Origin: Streptomyces fulvorobeus
Lineage (GTDB): Bacteria; Actinomycetota; Actinomycetes; Streptomycetales; Streptomycetaceae
Direction of reading: 5' to 3'
NCBI RefSeq assembly: GCF_013167895.1
Contig: NZ_BLWC01000001.1
Coordinates: 2,232,001-2,296,000, forward strand
DNA: 64,000 nt
The notes beneath the pieces were generated by a model, which saw nothing but the letters and a program-made list of their open reading frames with translations, had not been told where the DNA came from and made no database searches. The translations under genes were made by a program, and so were the position numbers. Positions 27,105 through 35,740 of this stretch are shown here, in pieces (position 1 is the first letter of the stretch; each line of letters begins with the position of its first letter).

Positions 27105-28427
27105 GTGAAGGTGCGCAGTGGCCGTACGGTGCGTGACCTGCGGCGGGAAAACCGCACCGCCGTTCTGCAACGGTTGTATTTCGACGGGCCCCTGAGCCGC
27201 TTCTCGCTCGGACCCGCCACCGGCCTCAGCTCCGGCTCGGTCAGCAACGTGGTGGCGGAGCTGGTCGCGGAAGGGCTCGTGGAGGAGGCCGGAAGCGTCG
27301 ACTCCGGCGGCGGGCGCCCGCGCATCCTGGTGCGCATCAGCCCCCGCTGCGGTTACATGATCGGCGTCGACGTCGGGGAGACCCGCGTGCGCATCGAACT
27401 CTTCGACCTCGCCCTCACCGAGCTCGCCCGGGTCGAGAAACCCCTGACCGGCGACCGCGTCGGCCGCAACACCCGCTACGACGTCGGTGTCGTCGTCGGC
27501 CACCTCCTCGACGGCATCGCCGAGGTCCTGGACCGGGCAGGCATCCCTCCCGACCGGCTGCTCGGGGTCGGCATCGGGGTGCCCGGCATCGTCGCGCGGA
27601 CCCCCGACGACGGGGCCGTGGTGCACGGCCAGACCATCGGCTGGGACGCCGTACCGCTGGAGCGGCTGCTGCGCGAGTCCGGGGTGCTGCCCGAGACCGT
27701 GCCGTACTACATCGACAACGGCGCCAAGACGCTCGGCCAGGCCGAGATGTGGTTCGGGGCCGGCCGCGGGGCGCAGAGCGCGGTGGTCGTGCTCTTCGGC
27801 TCCGGCGTCGGCGCCTGCGTGGTCTCCGACTCCATGCGTCCGGGCCGGGCCGTGGAGTGGGGGCACCTGACGGTACGGGTCCGCGGACGCCGTTGCCGTT
27901 GCGGAGCCCAGGGCTGTCTGGAGGCGTACGCGGGAGCCGAGGCGCTCCTCCAGCGCTGGGCCGAGGCGGGCGGGTGCCCGCCCGAGGGCGCCGACGAGGA
28001 GACGGCACTGACCGCGATGCTCGCCGCCGCCTATCCCCGCGGGGACGGGAAGGGCACGGTGCCCGAGGCGGACGCCACGGCGCTGGCCGTGCTGGACGAG
28101 ACCGCCGAGTACCTCGGCGCGGGCTTCTCCGACCTCATCAACCTCTTCCAGCCCGAGCGCATCCTGGTGGGCGGCTGGGCGGGGCTCCAGCTCGGCGCGC
28201 GCTTCCTGGAGTCCGTACGCACGTACGCCACCTCCTACGCCCTGTCCTACCCGGCCTCCCACGTGCGCATCGACCTCGGCACCCTGGGACCGGACGCCGT
28301 CACCGTCGGCGCGGCGATCCTGCCGCTCGCCGACTTCTTCGCGCGCGGCGGCCGTGCGCGGGAGACCGGCCCGGAGGAGCCTGCCCCCGCCTGGCGGGCG
28401 ACCCTCCAGCAGCGGGCGGCCCACTGA
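27105..28427 (+). CDS. ROK-family transcriptional regulator
   Basis: A 440-residue ROK repressor: an N-terminal winged helix (FSLGPATGLSSGSVSNVVAELV), the kinase-like fold with an ATP/sugar-binding GVDVGETRVRIELFD segment, and the zinc motif EWGH...CRCGAQGCLE. I chose GTG 27105, which lies five bases after AAGGGGG, over a TTG at 27075. It is divergent from the sugar importer operon and most likely represses it. The overall layout (ROK divergent from SBP-permease-permease) resembles the Rok7B7 neighbourhood in S. coelicolor. Confidence 0.92.
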   Translation: MKVRSGRTVRDLRRENRTAVLQRLYFDGPLSRFSLGPATGLSSGSVSNVVAELVAEGLVEEAGSVDSGGGRPRILVRISPRCGYMIGVDVGETRVRIELFDLALTELARVEKPLTGDRVGRNTRYDVGVVVGHLLDGIAEVLDRAGIPPDRLLGVGIGVPGIVARTPDDGAVVHGQTIGWDAVPLERLLRESGVLPETVPYYIDNGAKTLGQAEMWFGAGRGAQSAVVVLFGSGVGACVVSDSMRPGRAVEWGHLTVRVRGRRCRCGAQGCLEAYAGAEALLQRWAEAGGCPPEGADEETALTAMLAAAYPRGDGKGTVPEADATALAVLDETAEYLGAGFSDLINLFQPERILVGGWAGLQLGARFLESVRTYATSYALSYPASHVRIDLGTLGPDAVTVGAAILPLADFFARGGRARETGPEEPAPAWRATLQQRAAH

Positions 28428-28502
28428 CGGCGAGAGCCGCCCCCTCCCGCGGTGGCGAGGGGACGGCCGGGCACGGACCGCCCGTATCGGATCAGCTCGT
28501 GA

Positions 28503-29597
28503 TCAGGGCAGCCGGTACTCCGAGTTCAGTACCGCGCCCTTCTGCGGCTGGTTCTGGTCGTAACCGCGCGGGTCGCACTGGAGGCCGCCCACGATGCAGT
28601 GGTCGACCATGGCCTTGAGGGTGCGCTCCTCCCAGGCGTTGAAGAAGTCGTAGTGGAAGGAGTAGCCGCGTCCGCTGGCCAGGCGGACCTGGCTCATGTC
28701 GCCGTTGACCGGCCACGCCATCTTGAACTCGACCATCGGCAGGGCGACCGGGTGGGAGGCCGGGCACATGTTGTCGTTGGTCCCCGGCCTGACGACCGGG
28801 TAGCTCATGTGGCTCTGGTGGTCGGGTGTGTCGAGGTACCTGCCGTCCCAGCAGCTGGGCGCCTGCATGCGCAGGTTGAGCTGCACGTCGGGCCGGCTCG
28901 GACAGCTCGCCGGGATGTCGGTGTTGAAGAAGCTGTCACCGCACTCCCAGCCCTCGACGAAGCCCTTGTGGGCGCGGAACTGCTGGGCGGTCTGCATGGG
29001 GTTGCCGACGACGAACCGCAGGCCCTTGGGGAAGGGCCGCACGCTGGTGTAGTCGGTGACGCCCGCCTTGTAGTAGATGACCTGCGGCCCCACGGGCAGG
29101 ATCTTCTGCTCGCCCTTGTACAGCGAGGGCATCCAGTACGCGGAGGCGTCGGCCGGCGCCTTGCAGGTGGTGGCACCGCCGTAGAGCGAGCCGGTGGTGC
29201 TGTTCGCGTTCGTCGACCTGTTCCCCATGAACGTGTGGTCGTGGGACTTCCCCGCCTGGCCCGGGTAGACGATCGGGTCGTCCGGTGCGGTGTGCGTGAC
29301 CTCGCAGTTGGCCTGGAACTCGTGGAAGTAGGCGCGCGGAGGGGTCGCCGTGGACGGTGTCACCCCGGTGACCTGCGGCACGGCCGGTATGTAGCCGTCC
29401 CCGTCGAGGTCGTCACCCGATGCCTGGGTGGACAGCGCCATGGTGTGCCCGGTGTGCGCCGCGGCCGTCGCGGTCGTACGCGGTCCCGTGGCACTACCCG
29501 GATCGGCGGCGGTCGCGATCGTGCCGACGCCCAGGACACTCACGACGAGCGCGGTGCCGAGAAGAAGTGCGGGAAGCCGTCTGCTGCGTAATCCCAT
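28503..29597 (-). CDS. Secreted DUF1996 domain protein
   Basis: A 364-residue protein with an N-terminal signal peptide (cleavage near residue 31, TIATAADP). The DUF1996 domain covers roughly residues 85-340 and contains YFHEFQANCEVTH, DHTFMGNRSTN and CDPRGYDQN. Conserved His and Cys residues suggest a disulfide-rich metal- or glycan-binding fold, but the activity is unknown. DUF1996 is common in fungi and in secreted Streptomyces proteins. It follows two secreted glycosidase-like genes on the same strand, 35 bases after the nearer, so carbohydrate action is a reasonable guess. Confidence 0.88.
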   Translation of the reverse strand: MGLRSRRLPALLLGTALVVSVLGVGTIATAADPGSATGPRTTATAAAHTGHTMALSTQASGDDLDGDGYIPAVPQVTGVTPSTATPPRAYFHEFQANCEVTHTAPDDPIVYPGQAGKSHDHTFMGNRSTNANSTTGSLYGGATTCKAPADASAYWMPSLYKGEQKILPVGPQVIYYKAGVTDYTSVRPFPKGLRFVVGNPMQTAQQFRAHKGFVEGWECGDSFFNTDIPASCPSRPDVQLNLRMQAPSCWDGRYLDTPDHQSHMSYPVVRPGTNDNMCPASHPVALPMVEFKMAWPVNGDMSQVRLASGRGYSFHYDFFNAWEERTLKAMVDHCIVGGLQCDPRGYDQNQPQKGAVLNSEYRLP

Positions 29598-29632
29598 GGA
29601 GGTTCTCCTGCCTTTCGGTCGGGTCGGTGCGG

Positions 29633-31780
29633 TCAGCTGTAGACACCGAACTCGTGGAGGGAATAGCCCCAGCCGGTACCGCGAGCGGTCAGCTGGAGGC
29701 GCACATGGCGGGCGGTCGCGGAGACGTCGAGGGTGTCGATGTCACCGTTGCCGGTGGTCGTCTGGTAAACGGAGCGCCAGGTGGTGCCGTCGTCCGACAC
29801 CTGCACCTCGTAGGACTTGGCGTAGGCGGGGTCCCAGACCAGCTGGAGCTTGCGGAAGGACGTACGGGCGCCGAGGTCGACCTGGAGCCACTGCGGGTCG
29901 CTCCAGTCGCTGGCCCAGCGGGTGTCGGTGCTGCCGTCCGTCGCCCGGGCGGGCGGGCACGGGCAGTCGCCGTACGCGGCCTGGTGGGACGAGGCCGTGG
30001 TGGGCTTGTTCAGGGCGAGGTTGGTGCCGGTGACGGGCGGTGCGACGACCTTGACCGACTTCGTCTCGATGCCGGCGTTGCCGCGTCCGTCCTCGGCCTG
30101 GATGTACACCTTCCAGACGCCGAGCTTCTCCGGCGCCGTCACGGCGAAGGTGCCGTTGCCCGTCGACCTCCACTGCGCCTCGACGAGCCGCTTGTCGCCA
30201 CTGGCGTAGTTGCCGCTCAGGTAGATCTTGTTCACGACCGGGTCGCCCTCGGGGTCCCGGATGTCGGCGCGCACGGTGAACTCCCCGCCCGCCGGGGCGG
30301 CGGAGGCCGGGCTGACCGTCATGTTCGTGATGACCGGCGGAGTGTTGTCACCGGCCGTCGAGCCCGCGTACGCCTTCTTCACGGCGTAGTACGACAGCCG
30401 CTTCAGCCCGTTGGGCACGAGGTTGAACCAGACCCCGCCGAAGTCGTGCTCGGTCCCGTAGTGGAAGAGCGTGGCGCCCAGGGCGACACCCTGGTGTCCG
30501 GTGACGCAGTCCCACGCCTTGGTGTATCCGGCGGCCTTCTGCACGTCGGTCGGCTCGTCGGGCACACCGTTCGCGTCGTCGGGCACCTCCCACTCACCGG
30601 CCGGTCCGGCCTCGGTGATCAGGTAGGGCTTGGTGTAGCCGCCCTCGACCCAGTCCTGCTCCACTCCGCAGATGTCGCCGTAGGCGTTCATCGAGTAGAG
30701 GTCGAGGTCCGGGGCGTTGCGCTTGTAGTACGGCCAGGCGCCGGTCCAGGCGTCGGTCGAGGTGACCGGGTGGTCCGGGTCGATCGTGTGGATCTTCTTC
30801 GCGACGTCGTTGACGAAGGTGGTGTACGCGTTGCGCTGCGCTTCGAGCTCCGTACCGCTGTAGCAGTTCTGGAGGCCGAGTACCGACTCGTTGCCGACGT
30901 TCCACATGAGGGTGGCGGGGTGGCTGCGGTAGGTCTCCACCCACTTGGAGATGTCGGTGAGCATGGTGTTCTTGTACGCCGTGTCGGTGACGTAGTTCGC
31001 GCAGCCGCCGCTGCCGGGGCCGCCGCCGGGCTGGAGCCAGAAGCCGTTGACGACCCGCAGGCCGTTCGCCGCGGCCGAGTCGAGGAGCGGCTTGGTGCCG
31101 GCGTCCGTGCCCCAGGTACGGATGGTGTTGACGCCCATCGACCGCACGTCGGGGAGGTACTTGGGGGCGTCGGCGATGGCGGGACCCCAGGTGAGGCCCT
31201 TGACCGTGTAGGGGGTGCCGCCGACCGTGAGCTGCCAGTTCCCCTGGGAGCCGGTCACGCGCACGGCGCCGGTGGGCGGCGGGGGCGTGCCCTCGCTGCC
31301 GTAGACCTGGAACTCCCACAGGGAGTAGCCGTAACCGCTGGCGCGGGTGGTGCCGAGCATCCGGACGTAACGGCCCGAGCCGGTGAGGGCGAGGTCGTCG
31401 GTGGCGCCGTCCGAGTCGGTGACCTTCTTGGCGGTGGTCCAGTCGGTGCCGTTGTCCGAGACCTGGATCTCGTACGCCTTGCCGTAGGCACCTTCCCAGC
31501 TGAGCACGGCCCGGCTGAGGTTGTACTTCTTGCCCAGGTCGATCCGTATCCACTGGGGGTCGGACCACTGGCTGGCCCAGCGGGTGCCGGTGAGGTTGCC
31601 GTCCACGGCGAGGGCGGCGGAGTAGCCGTCGCCCTCCGACGAGGATGCGGTGGCGGTCTTGCCCTGGGACAGGAGGGCGTCGGCGGCGCGGGCCTCGGTC
31701 GGCTGGGCCACGACGCTCAGGGAGGTGGCGAGCAGGGCGGCCACGGTGAGGGTGAGAGCTGGTCTGCGCAGGGAGAGCAT
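29633..31780 (-). CDS. Secreted glycoside hydrolase with two discoidin (F5/8C, CBM32-like) domains
   Basis: The 715-residue protein has a signal peptide (to about residue 34, ARAAD), an F5/8 type C domain (to about residue 160), a TIM-barrel hydrolase (about 175-500), an Ig-like region and a second F5/8C domain at the C-terminus. In the barrel, WNVGNES supplies the probable acid/base Glu and LITEAGP the nucleophile, as in clan GH-A (GH2/GH5-like). The discoidin domains likely bind cell-wall or plant polysaccharides. I cannot name the GH family. ATG 31780 is chosen because longer starts only add an Ala/Pro-rich lead before the signal peptide. Confidence 0.82.
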   Translation of the reverse strand: MLSLRRPALTLTVAALLATSLSVVAQPTEARAADALLSQGKTATASSSEGDGYSAALAVDGNLTGTRWASQWSDPQWIRIDLGKKYNLSRAVLSWEGAYGKAYEIQVSDNGTDWTTAKKVTDSDGATDDLALTGSGRYVRMLGTTRASGYGYSLWEFQVYGSEGTPPPPTGAVRVTGSQGNWQLTVGGTPYTVKGLTWGPAIADAPKYLPDVRSMGVNTIRTWGTDAGTKPLLDSAAANGLRVVNGFWLQPGGGPGSGGCANYVTDTAYKNTMLTDISKWVETYRSHPATLMWNVGNESVLGLQNCYSGTELEAQRNAYTTFVNDVAKKIHTIDPDHPVTSTDAWTGAWPYYKRNAPDLDLYSMNAYGDICGVEQDWVEGGYTKPYLITEAGPAGEWEVPDDANGVPDEPTDVQKAAGYTKAWDCVTGHQGVALGATLFHYGTEHDFGGVWFNLVPNGLKRLSYYAVKKAYAGSTAGDNTPPVITNMTVSPASAAPAGGEFTVRADIRDPEGDPVVNKIYLSGNYASGDKRLVEAQWRSTGNGTFAVTAPEKLGVWKVYIQAEDGRGNAGIETKSVKVVAPPVTGTNLALNKPTTASSHQAAYGDCPCPPARATDGSTDTRWASDWSDPQWLQVDLGARTSFRKLQLVWDPAYAKSYEVQVSDDGTTWRSVYQTTTGNGDIDTLDVSATARHVRLQLTARGTGWGYSLHEFGVYS

Positions 31781-31900
31781 GGCGGCTCCAGTGAGGGTGG
31801 GGGCGGGGGTGGCCGCCGCCGGAAAGGGCGGCGGCCACCCCGGGGGGATCAGCGGCGCGGGCACGGCCCGCGCCACCGGTATCACGTCATCGGGCAGGGA

Positions 31901-34099
31901 TCAGGGGAAGGAGACGACGTTGGACGGCACGGTCGTGGTGCCGGCCGGGACCGTCGAAGCCCCTGTGTTGTTGATGACGTGGTTGTAGTGGCCCATCCCG
32001 CCGAGGGAGACGACGAGCAGGCTGTGGAACTTCACGCCGGGCTTGACCGGGGCCTTGAAGCCGTGGTCCTGCCTGATGCTGGGATCGACGTTGTAGTTGC
32101 AGTAGCTGCCCATGCCCCAGCCCTCGTGGACGTTCACCGAGTCGTCGACCCGGTAGGCCGCGAACCCCTTGGTGTCGCCGTTCTGGATGGCGGCCTGGTT
32201 GGGCGCGTCGTACGCCTTCTCGTTCTGGTAGAAGATCGTCCGGCCGCGCTCGCCGTACCACTCGACGTCGTACTTGTTGAAGTGCTCGACGAACAGGCCG
32301 GTGGCCAGCACGTCGTCGCCGTACACGCGGACCCCGTAGTCGGCCCGGTTGGTCTCCCAGCCGACGCCGTCACCGTGGTCGGCGCGCCACACCCAGGTGT
32401 GGTCGATGATCACGTCGTCGCTGTGGACGGCGATGGAGGTGGTGGCCTTGCCCGCGTGCGCTCCGCCGATGCGGACGTAGACGTCCTGGACGGTGGTGGG
32501 GTTGGCGGCGTGGTCCGCGGAGGAGTTCTGCGCGCCGATCTCCAGCAGGGTCGGGGAGTTGACCGTGCCGGCGTCGATCAGGAAGCCGGCGAGCCTGACG
32601 CCGTCGACGTCGGCGACCTTCATCGCGGTGACGCCGTTGTCGGGGATGACCGTCGCCAGGCCGAGGCCGAGGACGACCGTGCCGGCGCGGTTGACGTTGA
32701 TCGTCCGGTCGAGGTGGTAGACGCCGGGGGTGAAGAGCAGGTGCAGGCCCTGGGCCAGCGCCTGGTTGATGGTGGCGGCGGTGGCGCCGGCCTTGACGAC
32801 GTAGAACTTGTCCAGGCCGATCGAGGTGCCCTGCGGGGTGCCGCTCCAGGAGACGCCGCGGGCGTTGTCCCGCTTCGCCGGGACGAAGACCTTGTAGGTG
32901 CTGCCGTCCAGGTAGAGGAACGGCTTCTCACGGGAGATCGGGGTGGTCTGGAGCGTGGTGTACGGCGGGTTCGGGAAACCGGTCGCCGGAGCGCCCTCGA
33001 CGCCGGAGAACGTCTGGTTCCAGACGCCGTTGGACCAGCCGCCGATCGCGCTGTCACGGGTGTACCACTGCTGCTGCGAGTAGTTGCCGATCTGGCCGTC
33101 GACCTTGGAGTCGGCGATGTAGCCGCCCGAGGCCCAGCCGTAGCCGTTCGGCGCGAGGTTGAGTCCGCCCTTGACGTGCATGCGGCGGAAGGACGCGGCC
33201 TGCGAGACGGCCCAGCGGTTGGTGCCGTTGACCGGGTTGAGGGCCAGGTTCTCGGCGGAGCGCCAGAAGTTCTGCGTGGCGTTGCCGTTGAACCAGCCTG
33301 CGTCGACGGTCACGTCACCGTTGATGGTGGTGTCGCCGGGCTTGAGGCCGAGACCGGAGATCGATGTGTAGAAGCCGATCTGGGCGTTCAGGTTGTTGTA
33401 GGTGCCGGGCTTGAAGAGGAACTGGTGCCGGCCGGCGCCGAACTGCGCCGCCTCCTGCTCCTTGAACACCTGGTCCAGCTTGGTCTGGATGCCGGGGGTC
33501 GACGGGTCGAAGACGTGCACGTTGGGGCCGAGGTCACCGCCGCCGGGCAGCTGCGGACCGTCGCCGCCGGTCTCGCCGTAGACCTTGAACTCCCAGAGCG
33601 AGTAACCGTACGGGGTGGCGCGGGCGGTGCCGTTCATCCGGACGTAGCGGGCCTCGCCGGAGATGTTGACGGTGTCCGTGCCACCGTCGCCGGTGGTGGT
33701 CTGGAAGGCCGTCGACCAGTCGGTGCCGTTGGTCGAGAGCTCGATGCGGTAGCCCTTGCCGTACGCCGCCTCCCAGTCCATGACGACCTGGCTGACCTGG
33801 GTGGTCGCGCCGAGGTCGACGCGGAGCCACTGCGGGTCCGAGTGGGCGCTGGACCAGCGGGTCGCACTGTTGCCGTCGACGGCGGACGCGGCGAGGGTGC
33901 CGTAGTTCTCCTCGCTGGACGCCGTCACCGGCTTGCCCTGCGACAGCAGGACGGGCGCGGCCTGGGCGGCGGATGCGGGGAGCAGGACGAGCAGGGTGCC
34001 GACCAGGGCGCCGATGACGGTTCCCGCGATGCCGCGGCGGGCGGCTGCCGAGGTTGTTCTCAGAGGTGGTGCGGACACACGTATGCCAGGTGCGGGCAT
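31901..34099 (-). CDS. Secreted discoidin plus beta-helix carbohydrate-active protein
   Basis: A 732-residue protein with a long signal peptide (to about residue 47, ASAAQA), one F5/8C domain (to about 185) and a large C-terminal region with the look of a right-handed parallel beta-helix (repeated short V/I-rich turns, for example KVADVDGVRLAGFLIDAG). Homologues are often labelled coagulation factor 5/8 or adenylyl cyclase; the second name has no support here. GH55- or GH87-type glucanase activity is possible. ATG 34099 has AAGGAGA upstream, and a LacI-type palindrome sits in its leader. Confidence 0.8.
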   Translation of the reverse strand: MPAPGIRVSAPPLRTTSAAARRGIAGTVIGALVGTLLVLLPASAAQAAPVLLSQGKPVTASSEENYGTLAASAVDGNSATRWSSAHSDPQWLRVDLGATTQVSQVVMDWEAAYGKGYRIELSTNGTDWSTAFQTTTGDGGTDTVNISGEARYVRMNGTARATPYGYSLWEFKVYGETGGDGPQLPGGGDLGPNVHVFDPSTPGIQTKLDQVFKEQEAAQFGAGRHQFLFKPGTYNNLNAQIGFYTSISGLGLKPGDTTINGDVTVDAGWFNGNATQNFWRSAENLALNPVNGTNRWAVSQAASFRRMHVKGGLNLAPNGYGWASGGYIADSKVDGQIGNYSQQQWYTRDSAIGGWSNGVWNQTFSGVEGAPATGFPNPPYTTLQTTPISREKPFLYLDGSTYKVFVPAKRDNARGVSWSGTPQGTSIGLDKFYVVKAGATAATINQALAQGLHLLFTPGVYHLDRTINVNRAGTVVLGLGLATVIPDNGVTAMKVADVDGVRLAGFLIDAGTVNSPTLLEIGAQNSSADHAANPTTVQDVYVRIGGAHAGKATTSIAVHSDDVIIDHTWVWRADHGDGVGWETNRADYGVRVYGDDVLATGLFVEHFNKYDVEWYGERGRTIFYQNEKAYDAPNQAAIQNGDTKGFAAYRVDDSVNVHEGWGMGSYCNYNVDPSIRQDHGFKAPVKPGVKFHSLLVVSLGGMGHYNHVINNTGASTVPAGTTTVPSNVVSFP

Positions 34100-34128
34100 G
34101 GGGGGTCTCCTTGGAACAAAGCTGGATG

Positions 34129-34142
34129 GGAGAGCGCTCTCC
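34129..34142. promoter_or_regulatory. LacI-type operator upstream of the beta-helix gene
   Basis: GGAGAGCGCTCTCC is a perfect 14-bp palindrome with the central CG typical of LacI/CebR-family sites in Streptomyces. On the minus strand a candidate promoter (TTGACC, 18 bases, CAAGGT) lies just upstream, so a bound repressor would sit at about the transcription start. Confidence 0.75.
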
Positions 34143-34209
34143 GGAACCTTGCCCGCCCCGGATCGCACGGTCAATAACCCCGACCAGACTTTTCTTTCGT
34201 CTTTCATTA

Positions 34210-34681
34210 AGACGCAACACTGGGGTGGGACACTCGCGCGCCGGACGGATCGGGCTGCCGCCGGGGACCTGCCTGGTCATCGGGGGGCGCTCCAACGGGG
34301 CCGCGCGCGGCGGAGGTTCGGCGCGGTCCGCGCGAGAGGGGTACGTCGTTCGGGTGCCGGGAACGACGGAGGGTGGGTATGACGGGCGGCGGGGTATGAC
34401 GGGGTGACAGGTGGTACGGCGTGGCGGGAGGCGGCGTGGCGAGGTGACGGGCGCCCTGGGGGCGACGGTGCGGCCGGGGGGCGACGGCACGGACCAGGGA
34501 CGGCCGCACGGACCGGATGGACAGCACGGCACGGACCGGTCCGTGGATGCGCGGGCGGCGGCGTACGCCTGGTCCTCGCGCGGCCGGCAGGCGCATCCCC
34601 GTCACCCACGGACATGTGTCGTCACCCACGCCGTCCGCCGGCTCTCTCGCCAAGCACCCGTACGGCAGTACCGTGTGGTCC
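34210..34681. other. Gene-free G/C-rich intergenic stretch
   Basis: About 470 bases with no convincing gene on either strand. It contains purine-rich direct repeats around GGGTATGACGGGG (34376-34406) and ends with the leader of the SEC-C gene. Open frames here lack family features and normal codon use. Confidence 0.6.
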
Positions 34682-35689
34682 ATGCGCCCCGACACGCCTG
34701 CCGACCACATCACCGAAGCCGAGCGCCTGCTGCGCACCGCGGCGCAGTACCCCGAGGACCACGAACCGCTGTTCCTCCAGGCCGCGGCCCATCTGGAACT
34801 GGCCGGTGACCGCGCTCGCGCCACCGGCCTCTACGACGCACTGCTCAGCGCGCCCCCCACCGAGACCGGCAACCCGTACCTGGTCAAGGCCCTCAAGGCG
34901 GCCAACCTGTGGGAGTACGGCCACGAGGCGGAGGCCCGCGCGATCATCGACGGCATCCGCGTCGCGGGCCCCCTCCAGGCGGCCCCGTGGGAGATCGTCG
35001 CCGGGACCCTCGAAGCCCACGACGAGCTGGAGGCGGCCCACGACTTCCTCCAGACCGCCCTGACCCTGCTCCTGGCGCCGGGCGAGGAGGTCCCGTACGC
35101 CACCCAGTCCCTGCTGACCGCCCGGCACCGCGTACGCAGGCTGATGGGTCACGACCACGACGCCTGGGACGAGCTGGCCGACGCCCTCAGCACGGCGAAC
35201 GTCCCGCTCGACGAGCTCCACGACCCGAAGCGCCTGTGGTCCCTGGGCTCATCGGACCCGGGCGAGCTGAAGGCCGAGATCACCCGGCTCCGCGCCGAAC
35301 TGGGCACCTACCGGGCCGCCTTGTCGCGTCCGTTCCCGGTGGCCGTCCTGCACTGGCCGGAAGCGGAGCTGACCGAGCTGCTGGGCGCCTACCCGGACCT
35401 GGCCGACGAGTACCCCTCCCCTGCCGAGCACCTGGCCCGCCTGGAGACCGCACTGCGCGACCTGCACGCCGGGGGTACGCCGAACCTGGGCATCGTCGCG
35501 GGCACGGTTCCCTCGTACGAGGCGTTCGCCGCCTCGGAGGCCGCTTCCCCGGCCGATCCGGACCTCCTCCCCCAGTACGCCACCACGCTCGCCGCCCGGG
35601 GCCGCGCGATCCCGTGGCCCCCGGCGCGCAGCGCGGCGTGCTGGTGCGGATCGCAGCGGGCGTACCGGACGTGCCACGGAGCCGCCTGA
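34682..35689 (+). CDS. SEC-C motif protein with helical repeats
   Basis: The 335-residue protein is alpha-helical and TPR-like in the first half (EAERLLRTAAQYPEDHEPLF then LFLQAAAHLELAGDRARA) and ends in a SEC-C zinc motif CWCGSQRAYRTCHG, in which CxCG...C-H binds Zn2+. SEC-C domains are found in SecA and in many stand-alone bacterial proteins, some linked to conflict systems. Role unknown. ATG 34682 is chosen because the helical region starts there. It is convergent with the binding-protein gene of the caspase operon. Confidence 0.88.
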   Translation: MRPDTPADHITEAERLLRTAAQYPEDHEPLFLQAAAHLELAGDRARATGLYDALLSAPPTETGNPYLVKALKAANLWEYGHEAEARAIIDGIRVAGPLQAAPWEIVAGTLEAHDELEAAHDFLQTALTLLLAPGEEVPYATQSLLTARHRVRRLMGHDHDAWDELADALSTANVPLDELHDPKRLWSLGSSDPGELKAEITRLRAELGTYRAALSRPFPVAVLHWPEAELTELLGAYPDLADEYPSPAEHLARLETALRDLHAGGTPNLGIVAGTVPSYEAFAASEAASPADPDLLPQYATTLAARGRAIPWPPARSAACWCGSQRAYRTCHGAA

Positions 35690-35740
35690 CCCGTCCCCGT
35701 GAGCTGTCCGGCCGCGTGCGCTGGGCGGCCGCGTGCGGCG

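Noticed and set aside
31901..34099. Adenylyl cyclase function for the beta-helix gene
   Set aside because: The label circulates in databases, but no cyclase motifs are visible; the repeats and discoidin domain fit a secreted carbohydrate-active protein.
29420..34177. A 1,585-codon open frame on the plus strand opposite the secreted enzyme genes
   Set aside because: It is an antisense shadow: its valine/glycine/arginine-rich translation has no domains, while the minus-strand frames have signal peptides and recognisable domains with good ribosome sites.
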